Positions 36,761 to 46,085 of a DNA stretch of 64,000 nucleotides are shown piece by piece. The notes beneath the pieces were generated by a model. The model did no database searches. It had not been told where the DNA came from and saw nothing but the letters and a program-made list of their open reading frames with translations. Each line of letters begins with the position of its first letter. Position 1 is the first letter of the stretch. Source of the DNA: Yoonia sp. (GTDB lineage Bacteria; Pseudomonadota; Alphaproteobacteria; Rhodobacterales; Rhodobacteraceae). The stretch covers positions 620,001-684,000 of the forward strand of contig NZ_JAGYJK010000017.1 in NCBI RefSeq assembly GCF_018402175.1, read 5' to 3'. The translations under genes were made by a program, and so were the position numbers.

Positions 36761-38520
36761 GGCGGCAAAATCTCGAACACCAGCAGCCCATCGGCAGGGA
36801 CCGGCACCGAGCGCAGCCAGTCCACCTGCGCACCCGCTGCCAATGCGGTGGCGAAATCATTGTCATAGGTCGCACCGCGGCAGATCAGAACCAGTGATGC
36901 GCCGGACTGCCGCAGGAACGCCGCCATATCATTTTCGGGCAGGTGATAGGGCCGGATCGCGTTCATCAGGATCACCGGATCAACATGATACCCCGCCGAG
37001 ACCACATCGTGATGCGTGGCCCACAGCAGCGCAGGGCCAAGGTTCATCGGCGTGATGAACACGTCCGGCGGCAGGGTGTTCAAAGCCGCCAAGGCATCAT
37101 GCCCCCGACAGGCCGCCATCCGCGCGGCACCGGCCGCGTCATCATCCGGCGTCAGAGCCGTGACCTGTTGCGCAATCAGCGTGGGCGCGATGATCGTCGT
37201 GGCCAGCGCCAGGCAGATCACGGCCGCCTTGGGCGCGCGCGTTTGCAAATAGGCATCCAGCGCGCGCGCGATCACCACACCGCCCAGCATCGGGACAACA
37301 GCGGCGGCCATCACGACCGTGCGCATCTGATAAAACGCCGTAACCAGCCCCAGCAGGCAGAACAGCCACAGCACCGTCAGAGCCATCCTTGGCGCAGCTC
37401 CGCGCCACAGCATGACCCCGCCAGCAGCCGCCGTCACGATGACCGGCAAGGTGAAAACGACAAACCCCGCAGGGCTGTCGCGGATGAATAGGTGGAGCGG
37501 CAAAGCCTCGCTAATGCGGGTTGCGATGAAAACCTGCAGGTCGTCGGGCAAATTGCCATAGGGTCCGTCCAGACAGGGGGCCAGAACCGGCCAGATCAGC
37601 ACGCAGCCCGCGACCGTGACCAGCACCGCCGCCACCAGCCCTGCCAAAGCACCAAAGCGTGTGACCGCCGCCGCCAGCCCGCTTGCGGTCACGGCGATGG
37701 CGATCAGCGCCAAGGCAGGCAGGCTCAGCCGGTCGCAATGCCCGATGGCGCGCAGGTCAGGGGCAGTCTGGCCCAGCCAGAACAGCACCGCCGCCAGACC
37801 AAGCGCCAGACAGAAAGTCACCAGAAAGGCCCGGTTGGTGGCGGTGATGTCCAGCAGGTGAAGGCCCAGTGCCATCGTACCTGCGACAACGATAAAGGGC
37901 AGGGCCTCTAGCCCGATGGCCAGTGAAAAAGCAGCGGCAATTCCCCCGATCAAGCCCGCGATGACGGGACGCGCAGGCCAGATCAGCGCAAAGGCGACAA
38001 TTGTCATCATCAGTATCTGGACATTGTGATGGTCGATATTGCCGGCACCGGCATGCAATTGCCCCGTGGTCGGCCAGATGACCGTAATCGCCAGCGCGAA
38101 ACAGGCAGGCCAAGCACCAAAAACACGCCGCGTGCCATAGCCGATGACCAGCACCGTCAGACCAAGGATCGCGGTCGGCCAGATCGTCACCGCCAACTGC
38201 TCGGCCATCGCCATCGGCAGCAGCCATGACAGCGGCACGATGATCGCGGCGATACCGGCGTCGATATAGCGCGACCAATGCATCACCACGCCTTGGGGTG
38301 GCAACAGCCGGTATTGCGTCATGTCGAACCAGCCCTGCCCCGCGATGAAATCGCGCACCATCACCAGCCGCAGGATATCGTCATTGTCCATGGTCGCGAA
38401 ATTGTCCTGCATGGCGCGCCCGTCCAGCACAGCACGCAGCACGACCAGAACGATCGCAGCCACCAGCGTCGCGGCAAAGGGATCGACCCGAACAGGGGTT
38501 AGTGCATGCGTGTCACGCAT
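36757..38520 (-). CDS. Polytopic membrane protein, GT-C glycosyltransferase-like
   Basis: This 587-residue protein has about 11-13 hydrophobic helices. The first extracytoplasmic loop carries an acidic cluster D45-N-D47-D48 (FATMDNDDILRLV), followed by VVMHWSRYIDAG and NIDHHN. An acidic motif in loop 1 is typical of GT-C enzymes that use lipid-linked sugars (ArnT, PMT, STT3). The C-terminal periplasmic-like domain is soluble. It is co-translated with GtrA and divergent from a GT2 gene, matching a flippase/lipid-glycosyltransferase/transferase trio. The specific family was not recognised with certainty. Confidence 0.65.
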   Translation of the reverse strand: MRDTHALTPVRVDPFAATLVAAIVLVVLRAVLDGRAMQDNFATMDNDDILRLVMVRDFIAGQGWFDMTQYRLLPPQGVVMHWSRYIDAGIAAIIVPLSWLLPMAMAEQLAVTIWPTAILGLTVLVIGYGTRRVFGAWPACFALAITVIWPTTGQLHAGAGNIDHHNVQILMMTIVAFALIWPARPVIAGLIGGIAAAFSLAIGLEALPFIVVAGTMALGLHLLDITATNRAFLVTFCLALGLAAVLFWLGQTAPDLRAIGHCDRLSLPALALIAIAVTASGLAAAVTRFGALAGLVAAVLVTVAGCVLIWPVLAPCLDGPYGNLPDDLQVFIATRISEALPLHLFIRDSPAGFVVFTLPVIVTAAAGGVMLWRGAAPRMALTVLWLFCLLGLVTAFYQMRTVVMAAAVVPMLGGVVIARALDAYLQTRAPKAAVICLALATTIIAPTLIAQQVTALTPDDDAAGAARMAACRGHDALAALNTLPPDVFITPMNLGPALLWATHHDVVSAGYHVDPVILMNAIRPYHLPENDMAAFLRQSGASLVLICRGATYDNDFATALAAGAQVDWLRSVPVPADGLLVFEILPP

Positions 38521-38699
38521 CAGTCCTGTCTTTCTGCAATGATCCAAGGGGGCTAGCACAGGTGACCGTTTGGCAACATAGCCCGCCAGCACGGGTATTT
38601 ATACACGTCTTGGTTGTTGCACAACAGCCACTGGTTGTCGTACCGCTAGGGCGGACCGGGCACACCAGCCGGACGACACCGCGGGACCGGGACGCCTTG

Positions 38700-39860
38700 A
38701 TGACCGAGCTGACCATTCTGATGCCCTGCCTGAACGAAGCGGAAACGCTGGACACCTGCATCCGCAAAGCCAAAGGCTATCTTGACCGCGCGGGAATCGC
38801 GGGCGAGGTGCTGATCGCGGATAACGGGTCAAATGATGGCAGTCAGGACATCGCCCGCCGCCTTGGCGCACGCGTCATCGATGTGCCCACAAAAGGCTAT
38901 GGCGCGGCGCTGATCGCGGGGATCGCGGACGCCAAGGGCCGGTTCGTAATCATGGGCGACAGCGACGACAGCTATGATTTTGCCAATCTAGATCCTTTCG
39001 TCGCAGAATTGCGCGACGGAGCCGATCTGGTGATGGGCAACCGGTTTCGGGGCGGGATCGCGCCCAAGGCCATGCCGCCCCTGCACCGCTATCTGGGCAA
39101 TCCGGTGCTGTCCACTTTGGGGCGTATCTTTTACCGCACACCGGTGGGTGATTTCCATTGTGGGCTGCGCGGGTTCAACCGTGACGCCATCCTTGGCCTG
39201 CATCTGAACACGCCGGGGATGGAATTCGCGTCCGAAATGGTGATCAAGGCCACCTTGTCGGGTCTGGACATCCGCGAGGTGCCGACGACGCTGCAACCTG
39301 ATGGCCGGTCGCGCCCACCGCATCTGCGCAGCTGGCGCGATGGCTGGCTGCATCTGAAGCTGCTGATGACCTTCGCGCCGTATTGGCTGTTCTATTACCC
39401 CGGTCTGGTCTTGTTCGGGCTGGGCAGCGCCGGTTTTCTGGCACTGCTGTTCGGCCCTGTGACCATCGGGGCTGTCAGTTTCGATGTAGCAACGCTGATC
39501 CTTGCCGCGGCGCTGATCCTGACGGGGTTCCAGATGATCTGCTTTTATGCGCTATCGCGGATTTTCGCGGTGCGTTTCGCGCTTTTGCCCAGTTCGGACC
39601 GGTTTGAGCGGTTCAAATACCGCCTGTCCGTGGACAATGCCTGTATCGCGGGCGGCGCTTTGTTGCTGGTCGCGTTCATCGCCACCCTGTCCGGCGTGTT
39701 CAGCTGGGGCGCGACAGGTTTTGGCGATCTGGACGCGCGCCGCATCGTGCGGCCTGCAGCGCTTGCCGTGGTCGCAGCCTCGCTGGGGGTGCAGATCATC
39801 ACCACAGGGTTTCTGGCGGCGATGCTGCAACAACAAATCAACCCTAGGCAGATAATCTAG
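38700..39860 (+). CDS. GT2 glycosyltransferase with C-terminal membrane helices (GtrB/DPM1-like)
   Basis: This 386-residue protein has an N-terminal GT-A domain (ILMPCLNEAETLDTCIRKA, ADNGSNDGSQDIA, MGDSDDSYDF with the DxD-type SDD, and GNRFRGGI). Four C-terminal membrane helices follow from about residue 225. Such enzymes put a sugar on polyprenyl phosphate. With GtrA and the GT-C-like protein across the 180-base divergent gap it completes a Gtr-type glycosylation module. The start is the ATG at 38700; the upstream frame extension is not conserved in appearance. Confidence 0.88.
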   Translation: MTELTILMPCLNEAETLDTCIRKAKGYLDRAGIAGEVLIADNGSNDGSQDIARRLGARVIDVPTKGYGAALIAGIADAKGRFVIMGDSDDSYDFANLDPFVAELRDGADLVMGNRFRGGIAPKAMPPLHRYLGNPVLSTLGRIFYRTPVGDFHCGLRGFNRDAILGLHLNTPGMEFASEMVIKATLSGLDIREVPTTLQPDGRSRPPHLRSWRDGWLHLKLLMTFAPYWLFYYPGLVLFGLGSAGFLALLFGPVTIGAVSFDVATLILAAALILTGFQMICFYALSRIFAVRFALLPSSDRFERFKYRLSVDNACIAGGALLLVAFIATLSGVFSWGATGFGDLDARRIVRPAALAVVAASLGVQIITTGFLAAMLQQQINPRQII

Positions 39861-39899
39861 CCCCTTGCGCGCGCGCAGGGCTTGGCGGATAGTTTGCAG

Positions 39900-41189
39900 A
39901 TGACCGACCACACCCCCCTGACGCAAGCCATCACCGACCGGCGCGATGATCTGATCGCACTGACCCAAGACCTGATCCGCATCCCCACGCTGAACCCGCC
40001 CGGCGCACTCTACCGTGACATCTGCGATTATCTGGACCGGCGGTTGCGCAAGTCAGGGTTCGCGACGCAACTGATCCGCGCGCATGGCACGCCGGGCGAC
40101 AGCGACGCATACCCCCGTTGGAACATCGTCGCGCGGCGCGACGGTACAAGGGCGGGTGAATGTGTTCATTTCAACAGCCATATCGACGTGGTCGAGGTCG
40201 GGCATGGCTGGACCCAAGACCCGTTCGGCGGCGCGTTGATCGACGGCAAGATCTATGGGCGTGGCGCCTGCGACATGAAAGGCGGGCTGGCCGCATCCAT
40301 CATCGCCGCCGAGGCGTTTATTGCCACCCATCCCGATTTCGCCGGTGCGGTCGAGATTTCCGGCACCGCAGACGAAGAATCGGGCGGTTATGGCGGTGTT
40401 GCCTATCTGGCCGAACAGGGGTTCTTCGACCCTGCCCGCGTCCAGCATGTCATCATCCCCGAACCTTTGCACAAAGACCGCGTCTGTCTGGGCCATCGCG
40501 GCGGCTGGTGGGCCGAGATCGCGACGCATGGCGAAATCGCGCATGGATCAATGCCGTTTCTGGGCGATTGCGCGGTGCGGCACATGGGGGCGGTGCTGGC
40601 CGCGTTCGAGACCACGCTTTACCCCGCCATGGCCGCGCGGCGCACCGATATGCCGGTGGTGCCAGATGGCGCGCGGTCGTCCACGATGAACATCAATTCC
40701 ATCCACGGCGGCCAGCCTGAATTCGCAGAAGGCGACACCAGCCTGCCCGCCCATTGCGTGCCGGACAGTTGCCGCATCGTGATCGACCGCCGCTTTCTGG
40801 CCGAGGAAAACATCGAGGATGTGCGCGGCGAGGTGACAGCCCTTCTTGAAGACCTGAAAACGCGGCGCGACAAGTTCAGCTATGACCTGCGCGAAATCAA
40901 CATGGTCCTGCCCAGCATGACCGACCGCGATGCGCCCGTCGTGCAGGTGATTGCGGATGAGATTGAAAAAGTGTTGGGCAGGCCCGCCCAATTTGTGGCC
41001 AGCCCCGGCACTTATGACCAGAAACACATCGACCGGATCGGCAAGCTGAAGAATTGTATCGCTTACGGTCCCGGTCTGCTGGAACTGGCCCATAAGCCGG
41101 ATGAATATATCGGCGTGGACGACATGATCGACAGCGCGCAGGTCATGGCTGGCGGGCTGGCTGTGATCTTGGGGGGAATGTCGGGGTGA
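39900..41189 (+). CDS. M20-family amidohydrolase (acetylornithine deacetylase / desuccinylase-like)
   Basis: This 429-residue zinc hydrolase has the M20 metal-binding segments HFNSHIDVVEVG, YGRGACDMKGGLAA, GTADEESGGYGG and a late SPGTYDQKHID. It probably cleaves an N-acyl or amide bond in the cytoplasm. It is the first gene of an eight-gene plus-strand run with a dipeptide-type importer, an aldehyde dehydrogenase, an SDR and a P1 peptidase. It is therefore likely catabolic rather than part of arginine or lysine synthesis. Confidence 0.88.
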   Translation: MTDHTPLTQAITDRRDDLIALTQDLIRIPTLNPPGALYRDICDYLDRRLRKSGFATQLIRAHGTPGDSDAYPRWNIVARRDGTRAGECVHFNSHIDVVEVGHGWTQDPFGGALIDGKIYGRGACDMKGGLAASIIAAEAFIATHPDFAGAVEISGTADEESGGYGGVAYLAEQGFFDPARVQHVIIPEPLHKDRVCLGHRGGWWAEIATHGEIAHGSMPFLGDCAVRHMGAVLAAFETTLYPAMAARRTDMPVVPDGARSSTMNINSIHGGQPEFAEGDTSLPAHCVPDSCRIVIDRRFLAEENIEDVRGEVTALLEDLKTRRDKFSYDLREINMVLPSMTDRDAPVVQVIADEIEKVLGRPAQFVASPGTYDQKHIDRIGKLKNCIAYGPGLLELAHKPDEYIGVDDMIDSAQVMAGGLAVILGGMSG

Positions 41190-41260
41190 ACCCCGACCTA
41201 CGGGGCTTGAATTGCCGCCCCGGTTCAGTGAACACTATCATCAACAAACAGGGGGCCATC

Positions 41261-42736
41261 ATGCATCATTTCAAACGCCTTGCCGCATCCACCGCCGTCG
41301 TGCTTTGCGCCTCCGGTGCGCTGGCGCAGGACAGCATCACCGTCGCGATCCAGCTGGAGCCGCCGAACCTTGACCCGACCAGCGGCGCGGCGCAGGCGAT
41401 TGACTCGGTGCTATATGCCAATGTGTTCGAGGGGCTGACCCGTTTCGATGCCGATGGCGCGATTATCCGCGGTCTGGCGCAAAGCTGGGATATTTCCGAA
41501 GACGGGCTGACCTATACATTCAACCTTGCCGCTGGCGTGACCTTTCACGACGGCACGACGATGGACGCCGAGGATGTGAAATTCAGCCTTGACCGCGCGC
41601 GGGCCGAGGATAGCACCAACGCGCAAAAGGCGCTGTTTGCCGATATTGCCGATGTCACCGTGATCGGCCCGCTGGTCGTTCAGGTCACGCTGTCAAAGCC
41701 CAACGGCATGTTCCTGTTCAACATGGCCTGGGGCGATGCGGTGATCGTGGCGCCTGAAAGCATCGACACGATTGCAACCAACCCTGTCGGCACCGGGCCT
41801 TTTGCCTTTGCCAACTGGGTGCAGGGTGACAGGCTGGAACTGGCGCGCAACGACAGCTATTGGGGGGCCGCGCCCGCGCTGGAAACCGCGACTTTCCGCT
41901 TTATTTCGGACCCGACCGCTGCCTTTGCTGCAATGATGGCCGAGGATGTGGATGTGTTCGTGGGCTTCCCCGCCCCTGAAAACCTGCCGCAGTTCGCGGC
42001 TGATCCGCGCTTTCAGGTGCTGAACGGCAATACCGAAGGCGAAACCATTCTGGCGATGAACAACCAGCGCGAACCTTTCGACAACCCGCTGGTGCGCCGC
42101 GCTGTTACCCATGCCATTGACCGTCAGGCGATCATCGACGGCGCGATGTTCGGCCAAGGCACGCCCATCGGCACGCATTTCGCGCCGCATAACCCCGATT
42201 ACGTGGACCTGCTGGCCAATTCGCAATTCGACCCCGACCTCTCGCGCAGCCTGCTGGCCGAGGCCGGTTTGGCTGACGGCTTCACCACGACGCTGAAACT
42301 GCCGCCGCCGTCCTATGCCCGTCGCGGGGGTGAAATCATCGCCAGCCAGCTGCGTGCTGTGGGGATCGAGACCGAGATCACGAACCTCGAATGGGCGCAG
42401 TGGATCGAAGAAGTGTTCACCAACAAGGATTTCGGCCTGAGCATCGTCAGCCATACCGAACCGATGGATATCAACATCTACGCCAACCCCGATTATTATT
42501 TCCAGTACGACAACGCCGATTTCCGCGCCGTGCTGGAAGACCTGAACGCGACGACAGACCCTGCAGGGCGGTCAGCCTTGTTGGCGCAGGCGCAAACGAT
42601 CATTTCCGAAGATTACGTCAACGGCTACCTGTTTCAGCTGGGTGTCGCGACCGTCGCACGGGCCGAGATTACAGGGCTTTGGGTCAACCAGCCGACCGCT
42701 GCGGTCGATCTGACGGGCGTGTCCTGGGGCAATTGA
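41261..42736 (+). CDS. ABC transporter substrate-binding protein, family 5 (dipeptide/oligopeptide type)
   Basis: This 491-residue periplasmic binding protein has a signal peptide (MHHFKRLAASTAVVLCASGALA). The SBP_bac_5 pattern is visible: LDPTSGAAQAIDSVLYANVFEGLT near the N-terminus, GVTFHDGTTMDAEDVKFSL, NPVGTGPFAF and later RRAVTHAIDRQAI. Such proteins bind peptides, glutathione, nickel or modified amino acids, and the ligand is unknown. It is followed after 6 bases by two permease genes. Confidence 0.92.
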   Translation: MHHFKRLAASTAVVLCASGALAQDSITVAIQLEPPNLDPTSGAAQAIDSVLYANVFEGLTRFDADGAIIRGLAQSWDISEDGLTYTFNLAAGVTFHDGTTMDAEDVKFSLDRARAEDSTNAQKALFADIADVTVIGPLVVQVTLSKPNGMFLFNMAWGDAVIVAPESIDTIATNPVGTGPFAFANWVQGDRLELARNDSYWGAAPALETATFRFISDPTAAFAAMMAEDVDVFVGFPAPENLPQFAADPRFQVLNGNTEGETILAMNNQREPFDNPLVRRAVTHAIDRQAIIDGAMFGQGTPIGTHFAPHNPDYVDLLANSQFDPDLSRSLLAEAGLADGFTTTLKLPPPSYARRGGEIIASQLRAVGIETEITNLEWAQWIEEVFTNKDFGLSIVSHTEPMDINIYANPDYYFQYDNADFRAVLEDLNATTDPAGRSALLAQAQTIISEDYVNGYLFQLGVATVARAEITGLWVNQPTAAVDLTGVSWGN

Positions 42737-42742
42737 GCGGGT

Positions 42743-43687
42743 ATGATCCGCTTTGCCCTCGGGCGGCTTGTGTCGCTGACAGCCAGCCTGATTGTCGCCT
42801 CCATCGTGATCTTCGCGGTGGTCGAGGTGATCCCCGGCGATCCCGCGGCCTTTATGCTGGGGGTGAATGCGCGGCCTGACACGATTGCCGCCCTGCGCGC
42901 CGAAATGGGGCTGGATGAACCATTGATCGCGCGCTACGCGGCTTGGGTCAGTGGCATGGTGCAGGGTGATTTCGGAATGTCATGGACCTATAAAACGCCC
43001 GTCGCGACGCTGATCGCGGACCGGATCTGGGTGTCGCTGCCGCTGGCCATCTATGCGCTGGCCCTGTCCACGCTGGTGGCATTTCCGGCAGGCATCTATG
43101 CCGCCAGCCGCAGGGGCGGGGCGGGCGACACCGCGATCATGGGGGCGACGCAACTGGGTGTGGCGATTCCGAATTTCTGGTTCGCCATGATCCTTGTGCT
43201 GGTCTTTGCGATCAACCTGCGTTGGTTTTCGGCAGGGGGCTTTCCGGGTTGGGCCGATCCTTGGGCTGCGATCAAGGCTCTGACCCTGCCCGCCATCGCC
43301 CTTGCCTTGCCGCAGGCGGCGATCCTTGCGCGGGTCATGCGGTCGTCGCTTCTGGATATGTTGGGCGAGGATTTCATGCGCACCGCGCGCGCCAAAGGGC
43401 TGACCTGCAGGCAGGCCCTATGGCGGCACGCGCTGCGCAATGCGCTGATCCCGGTGCTGACGATCATCGGGTTGCAGTTTTCGTTCCTGCTCGCGGGGGC
43501 CATCATCATCGAACAGGTGTTCTTTCTGCCGGGGTTGGGACGGCTGATCTTTCAGGCGATCAGCGCGCGTGACCTGATCGTGGTGGAAAGCGTGGTGATG
43601 CTGCTGGTCTTTACCGTCATCATGGTGAACTTCATCGTCGATCTGACCTATGCCGCCGTCGATCCCCGACTGAGGGCGCGCGCCTGA
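42743..43687 (+). CDS. ABC transporter permease (DppB/GsiC type)
   Basis: This 314-residue six-helix permease has the DppB pattern: FAVVEVIPGDPAAFMLG near the N-terminus, GDFGMSWTYKTPV and the coupling loop MLGEDFMRTARAKGLTCRQA. It forms the inner-membrane channel with the following DppC-type gene. Its stop overlaps the next start (TGATG). Confidence 0.93.
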   Translation: MIRFALGRLVSLTASLIVASIVIFAVVEVIPGDPAAFMLGVNARPDTIAALRAEMGLDEPLIARYAAWVSGMVQGDFGMSWTYKTPVATLIADRIWVSLPLAIYALALSTLVAFPAGIYAASRRGGAGDTAIMGATQLGVAIPNFWFAMILVLVFAINLRWFSAGGFPGWADPWAAIKALTLPAIALALPQAAILARVMRSSLLDMLGEDFMRTARAKGLTCRQALWRHALRNALIPVLTIIGLQFSFLLAGAIIIEQVFFLPGLGRLIFQAISARDLIVVESVVMLLVFTVIMVNFIVDLTYAAVDPRLRARA

Positions 43688-44502
43688 TGTCGCGCAACCT
43701 GATCATCGGGGCGGGCCTGACCGCGTTTTTCACTGGACTGGCGGCGCTGTCATTTCTTTGGACGCCTTACGATATCGAGGTGCTGGACATCCCCAACCGC
43801 CTGCTGACCCCCGGCGGCGCGCATCTGCTGGGTACCGACCATTTCGGGCGCGATATCCTGTCGATGGTGATGATGGGCGCACGCACGTCGATTGCCGTGG
43901 CACTGGTGGCTGTGGGTATCGGGATGGGCCTTGGCGTGCCGCTGGGCCTGTGGGCGGCGGCGCGGCGGGGGTCGCTGTTGGATGATGTCATCATGCGCGG
44001 TAATGATTTGGTGTTTGCCTTTCCGTCGCTGGTGATCGCGATCCTGATTACCGCCGTGTTCGGCCCCTCTGCAGTCAACGCCATCATCGCCATCGGCATT
44101 TTCAACATCCCCGTGTTTGCCCGCCTGACGCGGGGTGCGGCGCTGCCTTTGTGGGAGCGTGATTTCATCCTTGCCGCCCGCGTCAGTGGCAAGGGTGCGG
44201 CGCGTATTTCTGCCGAACATATCCTGCCGAATATCGCCAATCTGATGATCGTGCAGGGGACGATCCAGTTCAGTCTGGGCATATTGGCCGAGGCGGCGCT
44301 TTCCTATATCGGCCTTGGCGCGCAGCCGCCCACGGCCAGTTGGGGGCGGATGCTGGCCGATGCGCAGACCTTGGTCAGTATCGCGCCGCATGTGGCCCTG
44401 ATCCCCGGTTTCGCGATCCTGCTGACGGTGCTGGGGCTGAACCTTTTGGGCGACGGGCTGCGCGACTGGCTTGATCCGCGCATCCGGGTGGTGCGGACAT
44501 GA
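43687..44502 (+). CDS. ABC transporter permease (DppC/GsiD type)
   Basis: This 271-residue permease has LGTDHFGRDILSMVMMGAR, typical of DppC proteins, and the coupling loop RDFILAARVSGKGAARI. It partners the preceding DppB-type permease. Start and stop overlap its neighbours by 1 and 4 bases, so translation is coupled along the operon. Confidence 0.93.
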   Translation: MSRNLIIGAGLTAFFTGLAALSFLWTPYDIEVLDIPNRLLTPGGAHLLGTDHFGRDILSMVMMGARTSIAVALVAVGIGMGLGVPLGLWAAARRGSLLDDVIMRGNDLVFAFPSLVIAILITAVFGPSAVNAIIAIGIFNIPVFARLTRGAALPLWERDFILAARVSGKGAARISAEHILPNIANLMIVQGTIQFSLGILAEAALSYIGLGAQPPTASWGRMLADAQTLVSIAPHVALIPGFAILLTVLGLNLLGDGLRDWLDPRIRVVRT

Positions 44503-46085
44503 GCCTTTTATCACTCAAAAACCTGTCGGTGCAGATCGGCGGCACGCCTGTGTTGCAGGGCATCAATCTGGACATGGCACAGGGTCAGATCACTGCGATC
44601 ACCGGCGAAAGCGGGTCAGGCAAGTCGATGACCGCGCTGGCGATCATGGGGCTGTTGCCGCAGGGGGCAAAGCAGCAGGGGCAAATCCTGCTGGATGGCA
44701 CGGACATAGTGCAAACGCCCGAACCCGCCCTGTGCAGGATGCGCGGCAATGCGATGGGTATGGTGTTTCAGGAACCGATGACCGCGCTGAACCCCGTGCA
44801 GACCATCGGCGCACAGGTCGCCGAAACGATCAGGGTCCATGAAAACGTGACGAAGGCCGAGGCCCACGCCCGCGCCGCCGCCATGCTTGACCGTGTCGGG
44901 CTGAAGGTCGCGCCGACGCGCTATCCGCATGAATTATCCGGCGGACAGCGCCAGCGCGTCGTCATCGCCATGGCGATTGCGATGCGCCCAAAGCTGTTGA
45001 TCGCGGATGAACCGACCACCGCGCTGGATGTCACGACGCAAGCGCGCATCCTGGACCTGCTGCAAGGGCTGGTGGATGAATTTGGCATGGGCCTGCTGCT
45101 GATCACGCATGATCTAGCCGTCGTGGCCGATGTCGCCGACCGGATCGCCGTGATGCAACACGGGCGCATCGTCGAGCACGGCCCGACCAGCGACCTGCTG
45201 CGCACCATGCGCCACCCCTATACGCGCGCGCTGTTCGCCGCTTCAACCCATGCCGTTGACCTGCCTGCGGTGCAGAATGACGCGCCCTTGCTCGCCGTGC
45301 GCCATGTGATGCGCGATTACCCGACCAAGCGGCTGTCGCTGTTCGGGTCGCGCCCGACCTTTCGCGCGCTGGATGATGTGTCGCTGACCATCAACCGTGG
45401 CGAACGTGTGGGGCTGGTGGGCGAAAGCGGCTGTGGAAAATCGACACTGACACGGGCGATTTTGGGGTTAGAGCCTGTTCAAGGCGGGCAAATCACGCTG
45501 GATGGCGCGCCGGTATCGCAAGGCGACCATGCCCTGCGGCGCAAGATGCAGGTTGTGTTTCAGGACCCTTACGGCAGTTTCAATCCGCGCCACCACGTGG
45601 ACCGGTTGATTACCGAACCGTTCCATCTACTAGACAACCCACCCAAGGGGGCAGCGCGCGATCAGGCTATTGCCAAGGCGCTGGCCGATGTCGGGCTGCC
45701 GTCCGATGCGGCGGACAAGTACATTCACGAGTTTTCCGGCGGGCAGCGGCAACGCCTTGCCATTGCGCGCGCATTGATCGTGGAACCCGATCTCATTATC
45801 TTTGACGAGGCAGTGTCAGCGCTCGATGTATCAGTCCGCGCGCAAGTGCTGGATCTGATCGCAGATATCTGCCGCAAGCGTCCGCTTGCCTATCTGTTTA
45901 TCAGCCATGACCTGAGCGTTGTGCGCAGCATCACAGACCGCGTGCTGGTGATGCAGGGCGGAAAAATCGTCGAATCCGGTTTAACAGAGTCTGTTTTTGC
46001 CGATCCACAACATCCCTACACCAAATCCCTGATCGCCGCCGCCCCCCAATTGCCGGAGCTTGCCCATGCCGCTGACGCCCTTTGA
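44499..46085 (+). CDS. Fused dipeptide-type ABC transporter ATPase (DppD-DppF fusion)
   Basis: This 528-residue protein contains two complete ATPase domains. The first has Walker A GESGSGKS near residue 37, LSGGQRQR and LLIADEPTTALD. The second has GESGCGKS near residue 308, FSGGQRQR and LIIFDEAVSALD. It energises uptake through the two adjacent permeases. This fusion is common in alphaproteobacterial peptide and opine-like importers. Its end overlaps the aldehyde dehydrogenase start by 20 bases. Confidence 0.94.
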   Translation: MSLLSLKNLSVQIGGTPVLQGINLDMAQGQITAITGESGSGKSMTALAIMGLLPQGAKQQGQILLDGTDIVQTPEPALCRMRGNAMGMVFQEPMTALNPVQTIGAQVAETIRVHENVTKAEAHARAAAMLDRVGLKVAPTRYPHELSGGQRQRVVIAMAIAMRPKLLIADEPTTALDVTTQARILDLLQGLVDEFGMGLLLITHDLAVVADVADRIAVMQHGRIVEHGPTSDLLRTMRHPYTRALFAASTHAVDLPAVQNDAPLLAVRHVMRDYPTKRLSLFGSRPTFRALDDVSLTINRGERVGLVGESGCGKSTLTRAILGLEPVQGGQITLDGAPVSQGDHALRRKMQVVFQDPYGSFNPRHHVDRLITEPFHLLDNPPKGAARDQAIAKALADVGLPSDAADKYIHEFSGGQRQRLAIARALIVEPDLIIFDEAVSALDVSVRAQVLDLIADICRKRPLAYLFISHDLSVVRSITDRVLVMQGGKIVESGLTESVFADPQHPYTKSLIAAAPQLPELAHAADAL

